Shown: positions 24,602 through 34,193, counted from the stretch's first letter. The stretch: 64,000 nucleotides of DNA from Ophioceras dolichostomum (GCA_003049485.1 PYST01000063.1:62001-126000); one strand, 5' to 3'. Notes: generated by a model not told the origin, from the sequence alone. Numbers and translations are program-made.

Positions 24602-25747
24602 ATGATGCGATTCCAAGCACCACACCCCGTCTTCAGACGACTCCGGACCTGGATAGTCCTCTTCATCACCAGCGTCCTCCTCCTACGCTTCTGGATCAGG
24701 GAAGGCTCGCGCCCACTGCTCAACACCTCAGCGCACCGCGTCTCCGCTCCCGACCACGCGGAGCTGTACCGCCTGAAGGGGGACGACCTCGTCGCCGCGG
24801 CGGGCAAGCTCTGTCGCGCGCACGGCTGGCGGCCGTTTTCGCCTGCAACAGCATCAGGGCAGCGCGCCCGCGCCCGCAAGGTCTACGACCTCTTCATGAT
24901 CGGCTCCGAGCTCGAGTGGCTCGAGATCCGGCTGAACACGACCTACGACCACGTCGACCACTTCGTCCTGGTCGAGGCCTCGCAGACCTTCACCGGCCTG
25001 CCAAAACCCCTGACCATCAAAGAAAACTGGGACAGGTTCAAGCCCTACCACGACAAGATCATCTACCACGAGCTGCAGTACCCGCCGGACTTCCACCCGC
25101 CCCGCCCCTGGGACAGGGAGGATCTCCAGCGCGACGCCATGCTTCTCCAGGTCTTCCCCTCGCTGCCCCTCAGCGCGTCCCCCCAGAAGGGCGACGTCCT
25201 CGTCGTCGCGGACGTCGACGAGATCGTCCGTCCCGAGACCCTCCTCGTCCTGCGCCACTGCTCCTTCCCCCCGCGCCTCACGCTGCGCTCCCGCTTCCAC
25301 TACTACTCCTTCTCGCTGCTGCACCGCGGCCCGGAGTGGCAGCACCCCCAGGCGACGTTCTACACGGGCGATCTGTCGACCACGATCCCGCCCGTCAACC
25401 TCCGCAACGGCGACGGCGGTCTGCAGCCACTCATCTACTTCGACAAGGCCGACCTGTGGAACTCGGGGTGGCATTGCAGCTATTGCTACGACTCGATAGA
25501 GCGCATGCTGCGCAAGATGGCGAGCACGTCGCACGTCGGGCAGAACAGGCCCGAGTTCCGCGACAGGGCCCGCATGGCGCAGCGGGTGAGGGAGGGGAAG
25601 GACGTTTGGGACAGGGAGGGGCAGTTTTATGACAGGCTCGAGAACAACACGGACGTGCCGCCGTTGTTGCTGGAGAGGAAGGAGGAGTTTGGGTATTTGC
25701 TGGATAGGAGCGGGGAGTCGGCTGGGTTTAAGGATTATCCGCCATGA
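24602..25747 (+). CDS. Glycosyltransferase family 17 (GnT-III-like), type II membrane protein
   Basis: Single exon, 381 aa, start ATG at 24602. Residues 16-36 form one membrane span after a short basic tail, giving a type II Golgi-style topology. The catalytic region has DLFMIGSELEWLEIRL and HFVLVEASQTFTG, then D204-V-D206 in VVADVDEIVRP, the metal/nucleotide-sugar DxD motif, and later GWHCSYCY. These strings are characteristic of GT17, whose animal member adds the bisecting GlcNAc to N-glycans. Fungi generally lack the complex N-glycans that the animal enzyme uses, so the acceptor here is unknown. It is divergent from the threonine aldolase and convergent with the HET relic. Confidence 0.9.
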   Translation: MMRFQAPHPVFRRLRTWIVLFITSVLLLRFWIREGSRPLLNTSAHRVSAPDHAELYRLKGDDLVAAAGKLCRAHGWRPFSPATASGQRARARKVYDLFMIGSELEWLEIRLNTTYDHVDHFVLVEASQTFTGLPKPLTIKENWDRFKPYHDKIIYHELQYPPDFHPPRPWDREDLQRDAMLLQVFPSLPLSASPQKGDVLVVADVDEIVRPETLLVLRHCSFPPRLTLRSRFHYYSFSLLHRGPEWQHPQATFYTGDLSTTIPPVNLRNGDGGLQPLIYFDKADLWNSGWHCSYCYDSIERMLRKMASTSHVGQNRPEFRDRARMAQRVREGKDVWDREGQFYDRLENNTDVPPLLLERKEEFGYLLDRSGESAGFKDYPP

Positions 25748-26489
25748 TATATATATAGGGGGAGCTTGGGGGGAGAGGGAAAGTAGGAGGGAGGTGTAGA
25801 GGGAAGAAAGGGGTTGTAATGATCATGTTGGTTTCGGGGTGTCTTGCTCTTGAGGTTCATGGCGGTTTCAATTTGCGCAGTTTGCGCTTCTTGCGTCTGT
25901 ATTATTAGAGCGATACCATTTCTGTTTTATGGAATATGCGGCAGCCGCCGACCTCTCGAGGTAAGTTGGTAATGGGTTGGGGGGTATGTAAGTAATGAAG
26001 AACGAAAGAATGAAAGAGCAAAAGAATCAAGTGTATCCACCTCATACCTCGATGTCGTTAACCGCATGCTGCTTCGTGCACCCTGCCGCCTCAGCATCCC
26101 CGCGCGCCCGCCACTGGTTCCTTCTCGTCTCTCAGTCCTCTACCAAGCCACTTGCGGATTACTTGGAGGGCCAGCATATTGTACTCTGTCGGCGACTCTG
26201 TAAACTCCCTGCCTTCGAAGGTGCGGGTTCCACCGGCCAGCATTTCCCGTCCGCGATGACAGCCGGACTAGCACACTTTCGCCTTTCTCACTCTCTCCTT
26301 GTTTACTCCTCCCCCACTCGTCCCTCATCTAACCATCTAAAAACCTCCGCCAAATTTGACCTCCTGGTCCATCCCCAAAATGCTGATTGAGACTGAACAG
26401 TCTAGGAATACGCTGGGTGCCAGCAAGTTGGGCCATTGCATGAGGGGGTGATAATGTGTGGAGTTAGTGAGCTCTTACTCACGCAGTCT
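25748..26489. other. Convergent intergenic region GT17 / HET relic
   Basis: A/T-richer 3' flank with a TATATATA run just after 25747. No coding signal seen. Confidence 0.55.
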
Positions 26490-27912
26490 CTACTCGTCAA
26501 AATCGCTGGCTTCTTCGAGTGAGATCCCTGCGACGATGTCTCTCAGCGTGTGGCGGGGGTCGACCGATTCAGCGGACGAGGCGGATCCCGGACCGGCGTC
26601 GACTTGGTCATCCGGGGTCGCGGAGTCGTCTGCGAGAGGCTCCGATCCGTCAGTGGCGCTCTCCGTGCCGCCACCGCCACCGCCACCGGATGGGTCCGGA
26701 GCGCGAGCCAATTCCGCCGGAGTTGCCTCCGTCGCGGGCGACCAGGCACTCAGCGACGTCAGATTCCTCCAAGCGGACATAAATGCCAAGATATCCGTTT
26801 CCTTTTCAGCCGTCGGCGGCAGGGCCGAGCTCGAGGCTGCTTCTCTAGACTTAGCATTGGCGGAAAGGATCTCGACGAGAGTCTGGACTGTCGTGAAGAG
26901 GAAGTTGGTCTGTCCCCACTGAGCCAAGGACATCGTGGGGCTGACCGCCAACTCCTGGATAGCCCACGACCGGGACCAGTACTCCTTCCTCAGCAGCAGC
27001 GTGAGCTCCAGGTGGACCAAATCGCGCAAGTGCACCCCTCCTCCTTCAAGTTCCCAGGAATCGTCCCAATCGTCGGAGTCTACGTAGTGGAAGTCATCGA
27101 ATGTGAGTGTATCGATGCCGTCCACCAGCCTCCTCAGCTGGCGATCCTCGTCCTCTGCCTCGTGCCAGTTGCGTTTCTGGACCCCGAGGAGCTCCCTGAG
27201 AGTACGGTCTCCATATTGCCCCAACCCTGACTCGCAGACGACAAAGGTTCTGCTCCGGTATTTGCAGACCAGTGGACCAAATCTCATCGCGGCTCTTCGT
27301 CCAGAGGGTCACGGCAAAAGCACTGCCGAATATATCCTTGACGAGCAGGTCATGAGCATTCTGGTCGGCGACGACGGCCTCGTTGATGCACAGGGCGTCC
27401 ACCCAGATCTTTATCCCAAGCTTTTGACACTCAAAGCTGTCTTGCAAGTCCCGCAGAGCTGCCCGCAATAGCTCGCTAACGGCAGTGGCGATGCCGTCGA
27501 TGAAGATCGTGACCCTCTTCTCTCCGGCGTCGGCTCCCCGGCCGTGGCTCAGGCAGACGTAGTCACCCCAGGTGAACCTCCTCGCGCTCTCGGCGATCTC
27601 GCTCTCGTGCTTGGCGAGATTGAAGTTGTGACCGAACCTGTTCCTCCAGGCCTCAGCGGGCCCCGGCCCGCTCACCTTCGATGCATTCTGGGCGCGGAAG
27701 GTGACATATTCGTCCTTCCAGTCATCGAGAGAAGCGTGGTGGAGACGAAGGCGCGGCGGGGAGTCCTCGCCGTGCCCAAACGAGAGCAGGCGTATCTCGT
27801 TCTTGGAGGTTTCGAGAGCGCGGTCCGGAACGTCATGCTTCGCATGGTGCTCTGGCTTCTCTTCGCTGTTGGCTATCGTGAGAAAGCGCGGGCTTGCCCA
27901 GATTGAAACTTA
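26490..27912 (-). pseudogene. HET-domain (heterokaryon incompatibility) protein, probably broken
   Basis: The reading frame open from 27912 carries NEIRLLSFGHGE, then FTWGDYVCLSHGRG and IKIWVDALCIN, the three blocks of a HET domain, which in fungi triggers cell death on non-self fusion. The continuation with CESGLGQYGDRTLREL and EYWSRSWAIQEL is in a different frame, open from about 27315 to the stop at 26490. I tried intron solutions between them (27260-27340): the only one of normal size (74 bp, GTGCTT..CAG) gives the wrong phase, so a one-base frameshift is the simplest reading. The upstream frame also lacks any ATG between 27912 and the domain, so the first exon is missing or unreadable. 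The C-terminal part has a Gly8 run and a Ser/Asp-rich tail. A functional gene with unusual introns, or a sequence error, remains possible. Confidence 0.7.
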
Positions 27913-28029
27913 AGTAATCCGCCTTGTCCGGTGCTTGGATAGAAAAGTAGGTCTTAACGGATGAGGTCTTCATGCCTATGAAGACCGAAGGCGGGGCAGA
28001 GGCTCCGAAGGAACCTATAACCGTCTCAT

Positions 28030-28048
28030 CTAGGTAGGTAGTACCTAG
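28030..28048. promoter_or_regulatory. Inverted repeat between HET relic and deaminase gene
   Basis: CTAGGTA (28030-28036) and TACCTAG (28042-28048) form a perfect 7-bp inverted repeat with a 5-bp spacer. It is 44-62 bp upstream of the first ATG of the + strand gene and 118 bp from the open HET frame. Its core belongs to a TAGGTA-type word common in this window, so it may be composition and not a regulatory site. Confidence 0.3.
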
Positions 28049-28091
28049 AGCTAGGAAGGTAAGGTGGTAGGTAGCTGCCCGTTCACGAGAT

Positions 28092-30005
28092 ATGATAGGA
28101 CCAGCAGGGTTGCTCCTTCCTCGTTCGTACGAAAGCCTCTCACTCCGCATTCCGTCGCCCCTTCACAAATCACAGCCTTACCACTTGTCGTACCTCTCTC
28201 CTGGACCCTCAACTCCGAGATCAACCTTAATCTCGCTACCCGTCAAGATCAAGAGAAAAGCCTACCAGCCTGAATCCTCGTCGCCAATCTCCATGATGTG
28301 GGACTACTCGTCGCTCCAATTCGCTCCATATCTATCTTCGTTGGATGGAGAAGGAGAGGCGCCGAATGCCGACCCCGAAGAGGTAGATACGAAGATAGTG
28401 GAGGAAACGACGCAGCAGAAGCAAACAATGGCACCCGCAATCGTGCTCTCGTGGGACGGGAACACAGCCAAGGTCCTCTACCCCTTTTGCCACAAGATTC
28501 ACACACACGCCTTCAGACACTTTGCATTTGACGAACGAGGTATAGTCCAGGACAAACTGGGTCGGTACAGCTATGACGGCCCATCGCCATCCCGCTGTGA
28601 GTGCCGGATTTCCCACTGCAACCACGACGTGGACGTCGACGTTTGCTACACGATACTTTTCCCGTTTGAAGACGACGAAAGGGTGGCAGACTTGGACTTT
28701 GAGCTCGAGCGTGTGGATAAGGGTGGTGGCGGTCGAGGGACATGGCAATTCCGAACGGTTGGCGTGGATGCTGTCGCCCTTCCTCGAGTGATCTCGATCC
28801 CACGAAAGCACGAGGAAGTCAAGGAGGAAGAGGTGGACGAAGGGGAAGGGGAAGAGGAGGAGGAGGAGGACGAGCTCAAGACTCGATCACGTTTGCGGAA
28901 TCTCACAATGCAGGACGGGGATGACGATGCCGAACAGCCATCAATTATTCTCCAGTCAGCGGCGGTTATCGGCGACGTCAAGGAGATGGAATCGGTCTTG
29001 TCGCAGTCTCCACAAGCCCAGTCTCTCCTCAAAACACAGACCGAAGGAGGGCAATCGCTACTGTCCCTGGCAGTGCCGAACGGGCACAAAGACGCCGTCA
29101 AGTTCCTCTTGGCGAAAGACGGTATCGAGGTCGACACCGTCGACGAAGACGGGCGCACGCCCCTGATGGAGGCCGCGCTCTGGACCCATCCCGACATCGT
29201 CGCGATGTTCCTCGAGGCCGGGGCCGACAGCGCCGCGTGCGACAGCGCCGGGAGGACCGCGGCGGACGTAGCCGCCGAGTCTGACGAGAACGACGAGGAG
29301 AGGCACAAGCGGAGCCGCAAGTACGCGGAGGACCCTTTCACGGCGAAGCGACACCGAAGGCTGATTGGCGGCCTCCTCGGCGACTACCACGAGCCCTCGC
29401 TAACTCTTCCGAAATCCATTCTCCTTCGAGACGGGGCCGATGCCCACTTCTACAAGTCTCCTCGGGCTCAAACGATATCGCTCATCATCCCCACCGCCGG
29501 CATCCACATTTCTACGCAGTGGAAGACGGCCGCCTTCCTCCACCGTTCGGATGCGCTGCCCATAGTCTCGGCCATAAGTGGCTGGTCGGGCCCCAACGGC
29601 GGCGAGGAGTTCTTGGAGCCCGGGGACTTGTTCAAGAGGATCAACGGCCAGTTCTGGATGCCTGAGGTGCTGAGGATCGCGAACTCGCTTGGTTTCGCTT
29701 TTGACAGCCACCCTTGTGATCACAAGGACGAACCAGGAAGCTATTATGCCTGCCACGCGGAGGCGATGCTGATGTGCTTCTTCGTCAAGAGGCACTACCT
29801 TTTCCGGGACGACTACGACGAGGACGACGTGGTGTACGATGACTTTTTGCAACTATTTCTGCTCCAGCCGAGGAAGACCTTGGCTGCGATCGTCGTCAGC
29901 AATCGCCCATGTGATTCCTGCATCGCTCTGAGGGATTGCATAAAGCCGCAGCTCGGGTTTGAGTTATGGTTTAAGATGATGGAAGTGAGAGAGGGTAAAG
30001 CCTGA
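28092..30005 (+). CDS. Ankyrin-repeat protein with C-terminal zinc deaminase-like (DYW-like) domain
   Basis: Uninterrupted frame of 637 aa from ATG 28092; later in-frame ATGs at about 28294 (MMWDYSSLQ) and 28428 (MAPAIVLSW) may be the real start because the first 65 residues look like leader. Order: a unique region with a Cys/His string (CECRISHCNHD, about 173-183); an acidic Glu/Asp run (about 240-260); three to four ankyrin repeats (about 285-400, with DGRTPLMEAALWTHPDIVAMFL and AGRTAADVA); then a C-terminal region with H555-A-E557 and, 49 residues on, P606-C-D-S-C610. H-x-E plus P-C-x-x-C is the catalytic zinc signature of the cytidine deaminase superfamily. The spacing and the string before it (GFAFDSH..YYACHAEAM) recall DYW-type RNA-editing deaminases; the substrate is unknown. 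No signal peptide or membrane span. It is divergent from a HET relic. Confidence 0.72.
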   Translation: MIGPAGLLLPRSYESLSLRIPSPLHKSQPYHLSYLSPGPSTPRSTLISLPVKIKRKAYQPESSSPISMMWDYSSLQFAPYLSSLDGEGEAPNADPEEVDTKIVEETTQQKQTMAPAIVLSWDGNTAKVLYPFCHKIHTHAFRHFAFDERGIVQDKLGRYSYDGPSPSRCECRISHCNHDVDVDVCYTILFPFEDDERVADLDFELERVDKGGGGRGTWQFRTVGVDAVALPRVISIPRKHEEVKEEEVDEGEGEEEEEEDELKTRSRLRNLTMQDGDDDAEQPSIILQSAAVIGDVKEMESVLSQSPQAQSLLKTQTEGGQSLLSLAVPNGHKDAVKFLLAKDGIEVDTVDEDGRTPLMEAALWTHPDIVAMFLEAGADSAACDSAGRTAADVAAESDENDEERHKRSRKYAEDPFTAKRHRRLIGGLLGDYHEPSLTLPKSILLRDGADAHFYKSPRAQTISLIIPTAGIHISTQWKTAAFLHRSDALPIVSAISGWSGPNGGEEFLEPGDLFKRINGQFWMPEVLRIANSLGFAFDSHPCDHKDEPGSYYACHAEAMLMCFFVKRHYLFRDDYDEDDVVYDDFLQLFLLQPRKTLAAIVVSNRPCDSCIALRDCIKPQLGFELWFKMMEVREGKA

Positions 30006-30625
30006 AAGGCTTAATGTCACGGGAGAGACCGAATCCTAAAGGGTCGGAAGTGTTTACCAGGTAAGGTAGATACCTCCCTACCTACCACCTAGGAAGCCGA
30101 AATGGCATATCCCTTCGTCTTCGGCTTCCAAAAGTTAGGTACTTTATGAACGAAGAAGCCGGGCGCAAAACCCGCCCGGTGGAGCTGTCGTGAAGGACTT
30201 AATGACGCTGATTTCGACTGTAACCCCTGAGTTGAGTTGCCACCCCAAGCAGAGTTCAAACAATCACAATGAGTTCCTAATCCCTGTCTCCATGCCTTAA
30301 GCTAGGTTTTTTCTGTTTCTCTCCACTACCGTGACTAGCACAGTCCTAGTGACCATTTAACCCTGGCTAGTGTAGAGTACCCGAAGTTGTTCTCCTTTTG
30401 CTTGGTGTGTAGGTGAGAAGGAGATGTCTGGAGCCAAGTTCCTACTCGTCCACTTCCAGAACGATGCTGGCTTGTAGAAATACCATGAGCACCGCAGCAT
30501 ACCTGGTTTTTGTTTTCATTAGCCAATCGCAACAAACGAAGTGAGAATGCGATATTATCCACCCCGTTGAGACGCAATATAGCCAAGGGAGGCAGTCAGA
30601 TAAGGTAAGTCAGGCAGGTAGGAAC
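30006..30625. other. Convergent intergenic region, deaminase / DUF6594 gene
   Basis: No coding signal. Contains several TAGGTA/TACCTA words (for example 30058-30100) and imperfect inverted repeats, probably 3' UTRs. Confidence 0.55.
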
Positions 30626-31587
30626 TTACGCCGCTGTGGCAGCCAGCACCTCGAATGGCCTAACTACCGTAGCAACCGCCATCGACACGGTGAACAGCAG
30701 CAGCGAGAACGTGATGAGAGTCAGCTTGTAGACCTGCCTGTCGATGAACGGCAGGGTCCACATGGGGACCAGCAGCAAGGTAAGGCCGGCGCCGATGATG
30801 AGCGTGGAAGAGATGGCGCCTATCCAGTTCTGGCTTGAGCGGGTCGAGGAGGCGGCGGTTTCGGGGAAGTCTTCTTCCTCCTCCTGGTTCTCGCCCCCCT
30901 CGCGGGGTTTTCGTCGTCGACTGCGTTTGAAGATCCGCCACGACGTCGCGAGCATCGCGTGGAGCGGGGACTTGGGCACTCGGCGCACGGCGATCAGGTC
31001 CCGGCCTTTGGTGATGAAGGCCTGCTCTTTGGCTTCGATCGCCTCGTCGTGGTCTTTGAGCCAGCCTTTGACTTTGTTGATCTGCTGGGCCGAGGCTGGC
31101 GGGCGGGCCTTGATCTGCGAGTACGATATTACGTATTCATCTAGGTTAGGTAGATAAAGCCCAGGAGTCAGAAGGCCTGGATTTCTTTTCTCCGGTCAGG
31201 GTTAGGTGAGGCGAGCATGCCAAGGAACGAGGCTCACTCACTATACTCCTTTAGCAGCCCTTTCAAGGACTTCAAGCAGTCGATTCTCTCCTTAGACGGG
31301 TCGTTCCTGAAACTGCCACTATGCGCCTCGGCATCGGGTCGCTCCCTGATGGCGTTATCCAGGGCGCGCAGGGTTTCTTCCACCTGAACGATTTCGTCCT
31401 GCATCATCAGAAGCACCCGCACGTTCAGCGAGCCGAAGCTGCGTAATAAGAAAAAGTCCTCGGACGAGTTCATCCATCTGGAAAAGGCAGGGTAGCCGAG
31501 GTATCTCCATGGCTTCAGAGCCCTCTCCTCGTCGCTGACTGGAGGAGCTCGCGAAGCAGTGACATGACTGCTTTCAGGAGGTCCCAT
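30626..31587 (-). CDS. DUF6594-type fungal membrane protein
   Basis: Exons 31242-31587 and 30626-31140 with a 101-bp intron (31141-31241, GTGAGT..TAG) restore LLKEY/NEYVISYSQI and give 286 aa. The N-terminal half has GYPAFSRWMNSSEDFFLLRSFGSLNVRVLLMMQDEIVQVEE, the layout of the uncharacterised DUF6594 family (fungi). After a basic, acidic linker (KRSRRRK, EEEEDF), two C-terminal membrane spans follow: WIGAISSTLIIGAGLTLLLVP and KLTLITFSLLLFTVSMAVA, with a final FEVLAATAA string that is usual in the family. Function unknown; a cytoplasmic helical domain anchored by C-terminal hairpin spans is the likely topology. Start ATG at 31587. Family assigned from memory of the pattern. Confidence 0.75.
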
Positions 31588-32317
31588 GCCGTCGCGTCGT
31601 CCAGATGGCTCTCAGGAGGTAGAAGTGACTGACGACGAGCGGTTGCCCGAATAATACCTCTAACTAGGTACGTTCGGCTGACGCCTGATAGCTGAGAGCG
31701 ACATGGAAACTCTGGCACTTTAAATGCTCTTTACGGCTGAGGGATATTGGCTAGCGGTATTCATGCAAGTGCAAAAAGGGCGACTAAGGCTGCACTCTTG
31801 GCAGGGATGTTCAGCCGTTCCGCGTGTCCAGGCGGCACCATCTCCAGCCGCAGCCTCACGCTATCCCCAAAGAATACATCGGTAATCGTGGACGCATGAG
31901 ATCCAATATAGAGTGTTTCCTTGTTGGAAGCTCTTTTGCGCCACCGAAATATTGAAAAAAAGGGGGGGGTAATCCCTCCCCCATCCCCCCTCCTGGAGGA
32001 CCCTGACCCCATCAAGGCTCTCTCTCTCTCTCTCTGGCGTCATAACGCACAGCATTCGTGGCAGTTTTTGTTTCGCTCGTAAATTGATTTGGGAGTGATT
32101 GATCCCATAGAGCTGTTGAAGAAACCGTAACCACTGGAAATACAAACAGACGAACGCTTTCGCCAACGCCATCACAACACCCGCTGAAGAAACGCTATAA
32201 TGTGCATCCCATCATCCCCCCCTCCTAAAGAAGGAATGCCAAAGACAAGAGACCGAAAAAAGAAGGAAAACGCTGCTCCTTCCACCAAACCCAACAAATA
32301 CCTCAGCAAGTAGGTAT
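31588..32317. other. Intergenic region upstream of DUF6594 gene
   Basis: Promoter side of the leftward DUF6594 gene and 3' flank of the next gene; includes a short (TC)n run at about 32020-32034 and a G7 run near 31963. No coding signal. Confidence 0.55.
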
Positions 32318-33478
32318 CTAGCATCTCAGCCTAATCACCGCCGGCCTCACCAACCCAAAAACCAACGTATCCATGATCACGCCCCCTTTCAACACGTCCC
32401 GCGCCCTCCTCCCCTCGAACAGGAACCCGCACTTCCGCAGCACCCGATCAGCCGTCGCGGCGGTGAGCATGTTGCTCTCCCTCGGCTCCCACAGCTCGGC
32501 CTGTATCCGCAGCACGGCCGGGTACCAGCCGAGCACCTGCTGCGTCAGTGTGGACACGGCCTCGGTCGCGACGCCCCTCCCCCGGCTCTCCTTGGCGACC
32601 CAGAATGATGACAGGGTCAGGGTGCGGCTGTGCACGTCGGCGCCGTGCCCGAGGAAGATGCCGCCGATCACCGTCCCGACTGGGCGTTTATCGGATGCTG
32701 AGGCTGATGCTGAGGCTGGTGCTGGTGCTGTTGCTGGCGCTGATGCTGAGGCTGAGGCTACGGCTAATGTTGAGGCACCGGGGTCGTCTTTGCCGTCGTC
32801 GCAAACGTTGAATTCCTTGCAGTCGTAGTAGACGTCGCCGTTGTCGTTGTCGTCGTCGTCTACGACTGCGGCGCCGGCCGAGTCAGGACCACCCGAGGCT
32901 GGGCTTTGATTATCAAGGCGATCCCAGCCAACGCCGCGGTCCGACATCTGACAGATGGCGTAGTGACCCAGCTCAGCCTTGTCTATCCATAACACAGCTT
33001 CGGCCTCGTTGGGGGGAAGCGGGAAGCCGTCGTACAACTTGCGGCCGATCTCGAAATCGTGCACCGCTTTGACGAGGGCCGGCGCGTCTGAATAGTGGTA
33101 GCGGCGGATCATGCAGTTGGATATTGGGAGCTGCATGATGGGTCGTGGTATCGGCGTCTGCTGATGTTGCGTCGTCGGAGCCTGCTGTTGAGTCGTCGGA
33201 TCCTGCTCTTGCATCGGACCCTGTTGCGTGAGAATCTGTTGCATTGGAGCCACCAGTAGCACCTCGCCCTGTTGCGTCGGAGCCTCAAGTGCTGGACCCT
33301 CTTGCTCCAGAATTTGTTGCACCGGAGCTTGTAGCATTGAAGGCTGTGGCATCGGAACCTGCTGTGTTGCTGGAGTCGGCCATATCGGATACTGTTGCAT
33401 CAGAGGTTGTGGTATCGGACCCGGTTGCATCGGAACCTGCTGTGTTGTCGGAGTCTGCCATATTGGAGACTGTCGCAT
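32318..33478 (-). CDS. GNAT acetyltransferase-like protein with Gln/Pro repeat N-terminus
   Basis: 386 aa if it begins at ATG 33478; the same frame stays open to a TAG at about 33541, and a further same-frame open segment lies at 33683-33931, separated from it by two stops. Residues 1-120 consist of degenerate QQxPxxQ / QxPMQ repeats. The catalytic part starts near NCMIRRYHYSDAPAL and contains the acetyl-CoA loop SFWVAKESRGRGVATEAV followed by a helix with ADRVLRKCGFLFEGRRARD, matching RimL-like GNAT enzymes. An acidic DDDDNDNGD and an Ala/Ser-Pro repeat (ASASAPATAPAPASAS) interrupt the fold between its halves. Substrate unknown. The true start could lie at MIRRYHYS near 33113 if the repeat is untranslated. 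Confidence 0.65.
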   Translation of the reverse strand: MRQSPIWQTPTTQQVPMQPGPIPQPLMQQYPIWPTPATQQVPMPQPSMLQAPVQQILEQEGPALEAPTQQGEVLLVAPMQQILTQQGPMQEQDPTTQQQAPTTQHQQTPIPRPIMQLPISNCMIRRYHYSDAPALVKAVHDFEIGRKLYDGFPLPPNEAEAVLWIDKAELGHYAICQMSDRGVGWDRLDNQSPASGGPDSAGAAVVDDDDNDNGDVYYDCKEFNVCDDGKDDPGASTLAVASASASAPATAPAPASASASASDKRPVGTVIGGIFLGHGADVHSRTLTLSSFWVAKESRGRGVATEAVSTLTQQVLGWYPAVLRIQAELWEPRESNMLTAATADRVLRKCGFLFEGRRARDVLKGGVIMDTLVFGLVRPAVIRLRC

Positions 33479-33930
33479 CTGAGACTGTTGCTTCGGAGCC
33501 TGCCGTGTTATCGGAGACTGCAGTATCGGAGGCGGTGGCGTCTAGCCCAGCTGTTCCAAGAGCTCTAGAAACGAATCTTGCTGTAAAGGCTCCGGTGCTG
33601 GAGCCTGCGGTACCGGGGCCTGCTGTACCGGAGCCTGCTGTTTCGAAGCTTTCTTTTTCGAAGCTTTCTGTTTCAGATCTTTCTATTTCAGAAACTGTGT
33701 TTTCGGAGGCTGTTGCTCTAGAGGTTGTTGCATCGGAGCTTGCGGTTTCGGGGCCTGCGGCTTCAGAGGCTTTGGTGCCGGAGCCTGCTGTGCCGGAGCC
33801 TGCTGCTCTGGAGGTTGTTTCTTTGGAGCCTGCTGTTTCGCAAGCAGTGGTATCGGAGCCACTTTTACCGGAGGCTTCGGTTTCGGAGGCCGTGGATCAG
33901 ACGGCGGTGGCTGAGGCTGATCGGGCGCCA
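33130..33930. repeat. Degenerate minisatellite coding for Gln/Pro-rich repeats
   Basis: Short units resembling GGAGCCTGCTGTT and its variants (6-, 12-, 15-, 24-base spacing) recur throughout, read as QQAP/APxQQ on the minus strand. The plus strand is also open across 33244-33993 because every unit is a multiple of three with no stop, which explains a long open frame there without need for a gene. Confidence 0.7.
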
Positions 33931-34193
33931 TCGTTCAATCTTCTTCTTGCTCGGTGGTCTGCTTGCCGGGTTAGCTGGAGGTTTCGGGAGTGATATGGAT
34001 GAGAAATGTAGATGATAGAAGACCCTGAAACCAAAGCCTCCCGTCTACTGGAATTAAGTTCTTGGTAGGATAGTAGATGATGAATTTTGGTATAGAATGT
34101 CGTCCGTCAACAGGAGCTAGGATATGCTGTTTTGTGATGTAGTTCGTTTTTTTTTTCTCGTGGTAACGCGGGCCTCATATGCAAGGAATGAAG

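Noticed and set aside
28030..28060. TAGGTA inverted repeat as a transposon end
   Set aside because: No target-site duplication and no partner end with transposase between; kept only as a weak regulatory site.
33244..33993. Long plus-strand open frame with EPAVSEP-type repeats opposite the GNAT-repeat protein
   Set aside because: It is the mirror of a repeat whose units are multiples of three without stops. It has no domain, and the minus-strand frame leads into a real GNAT domain.
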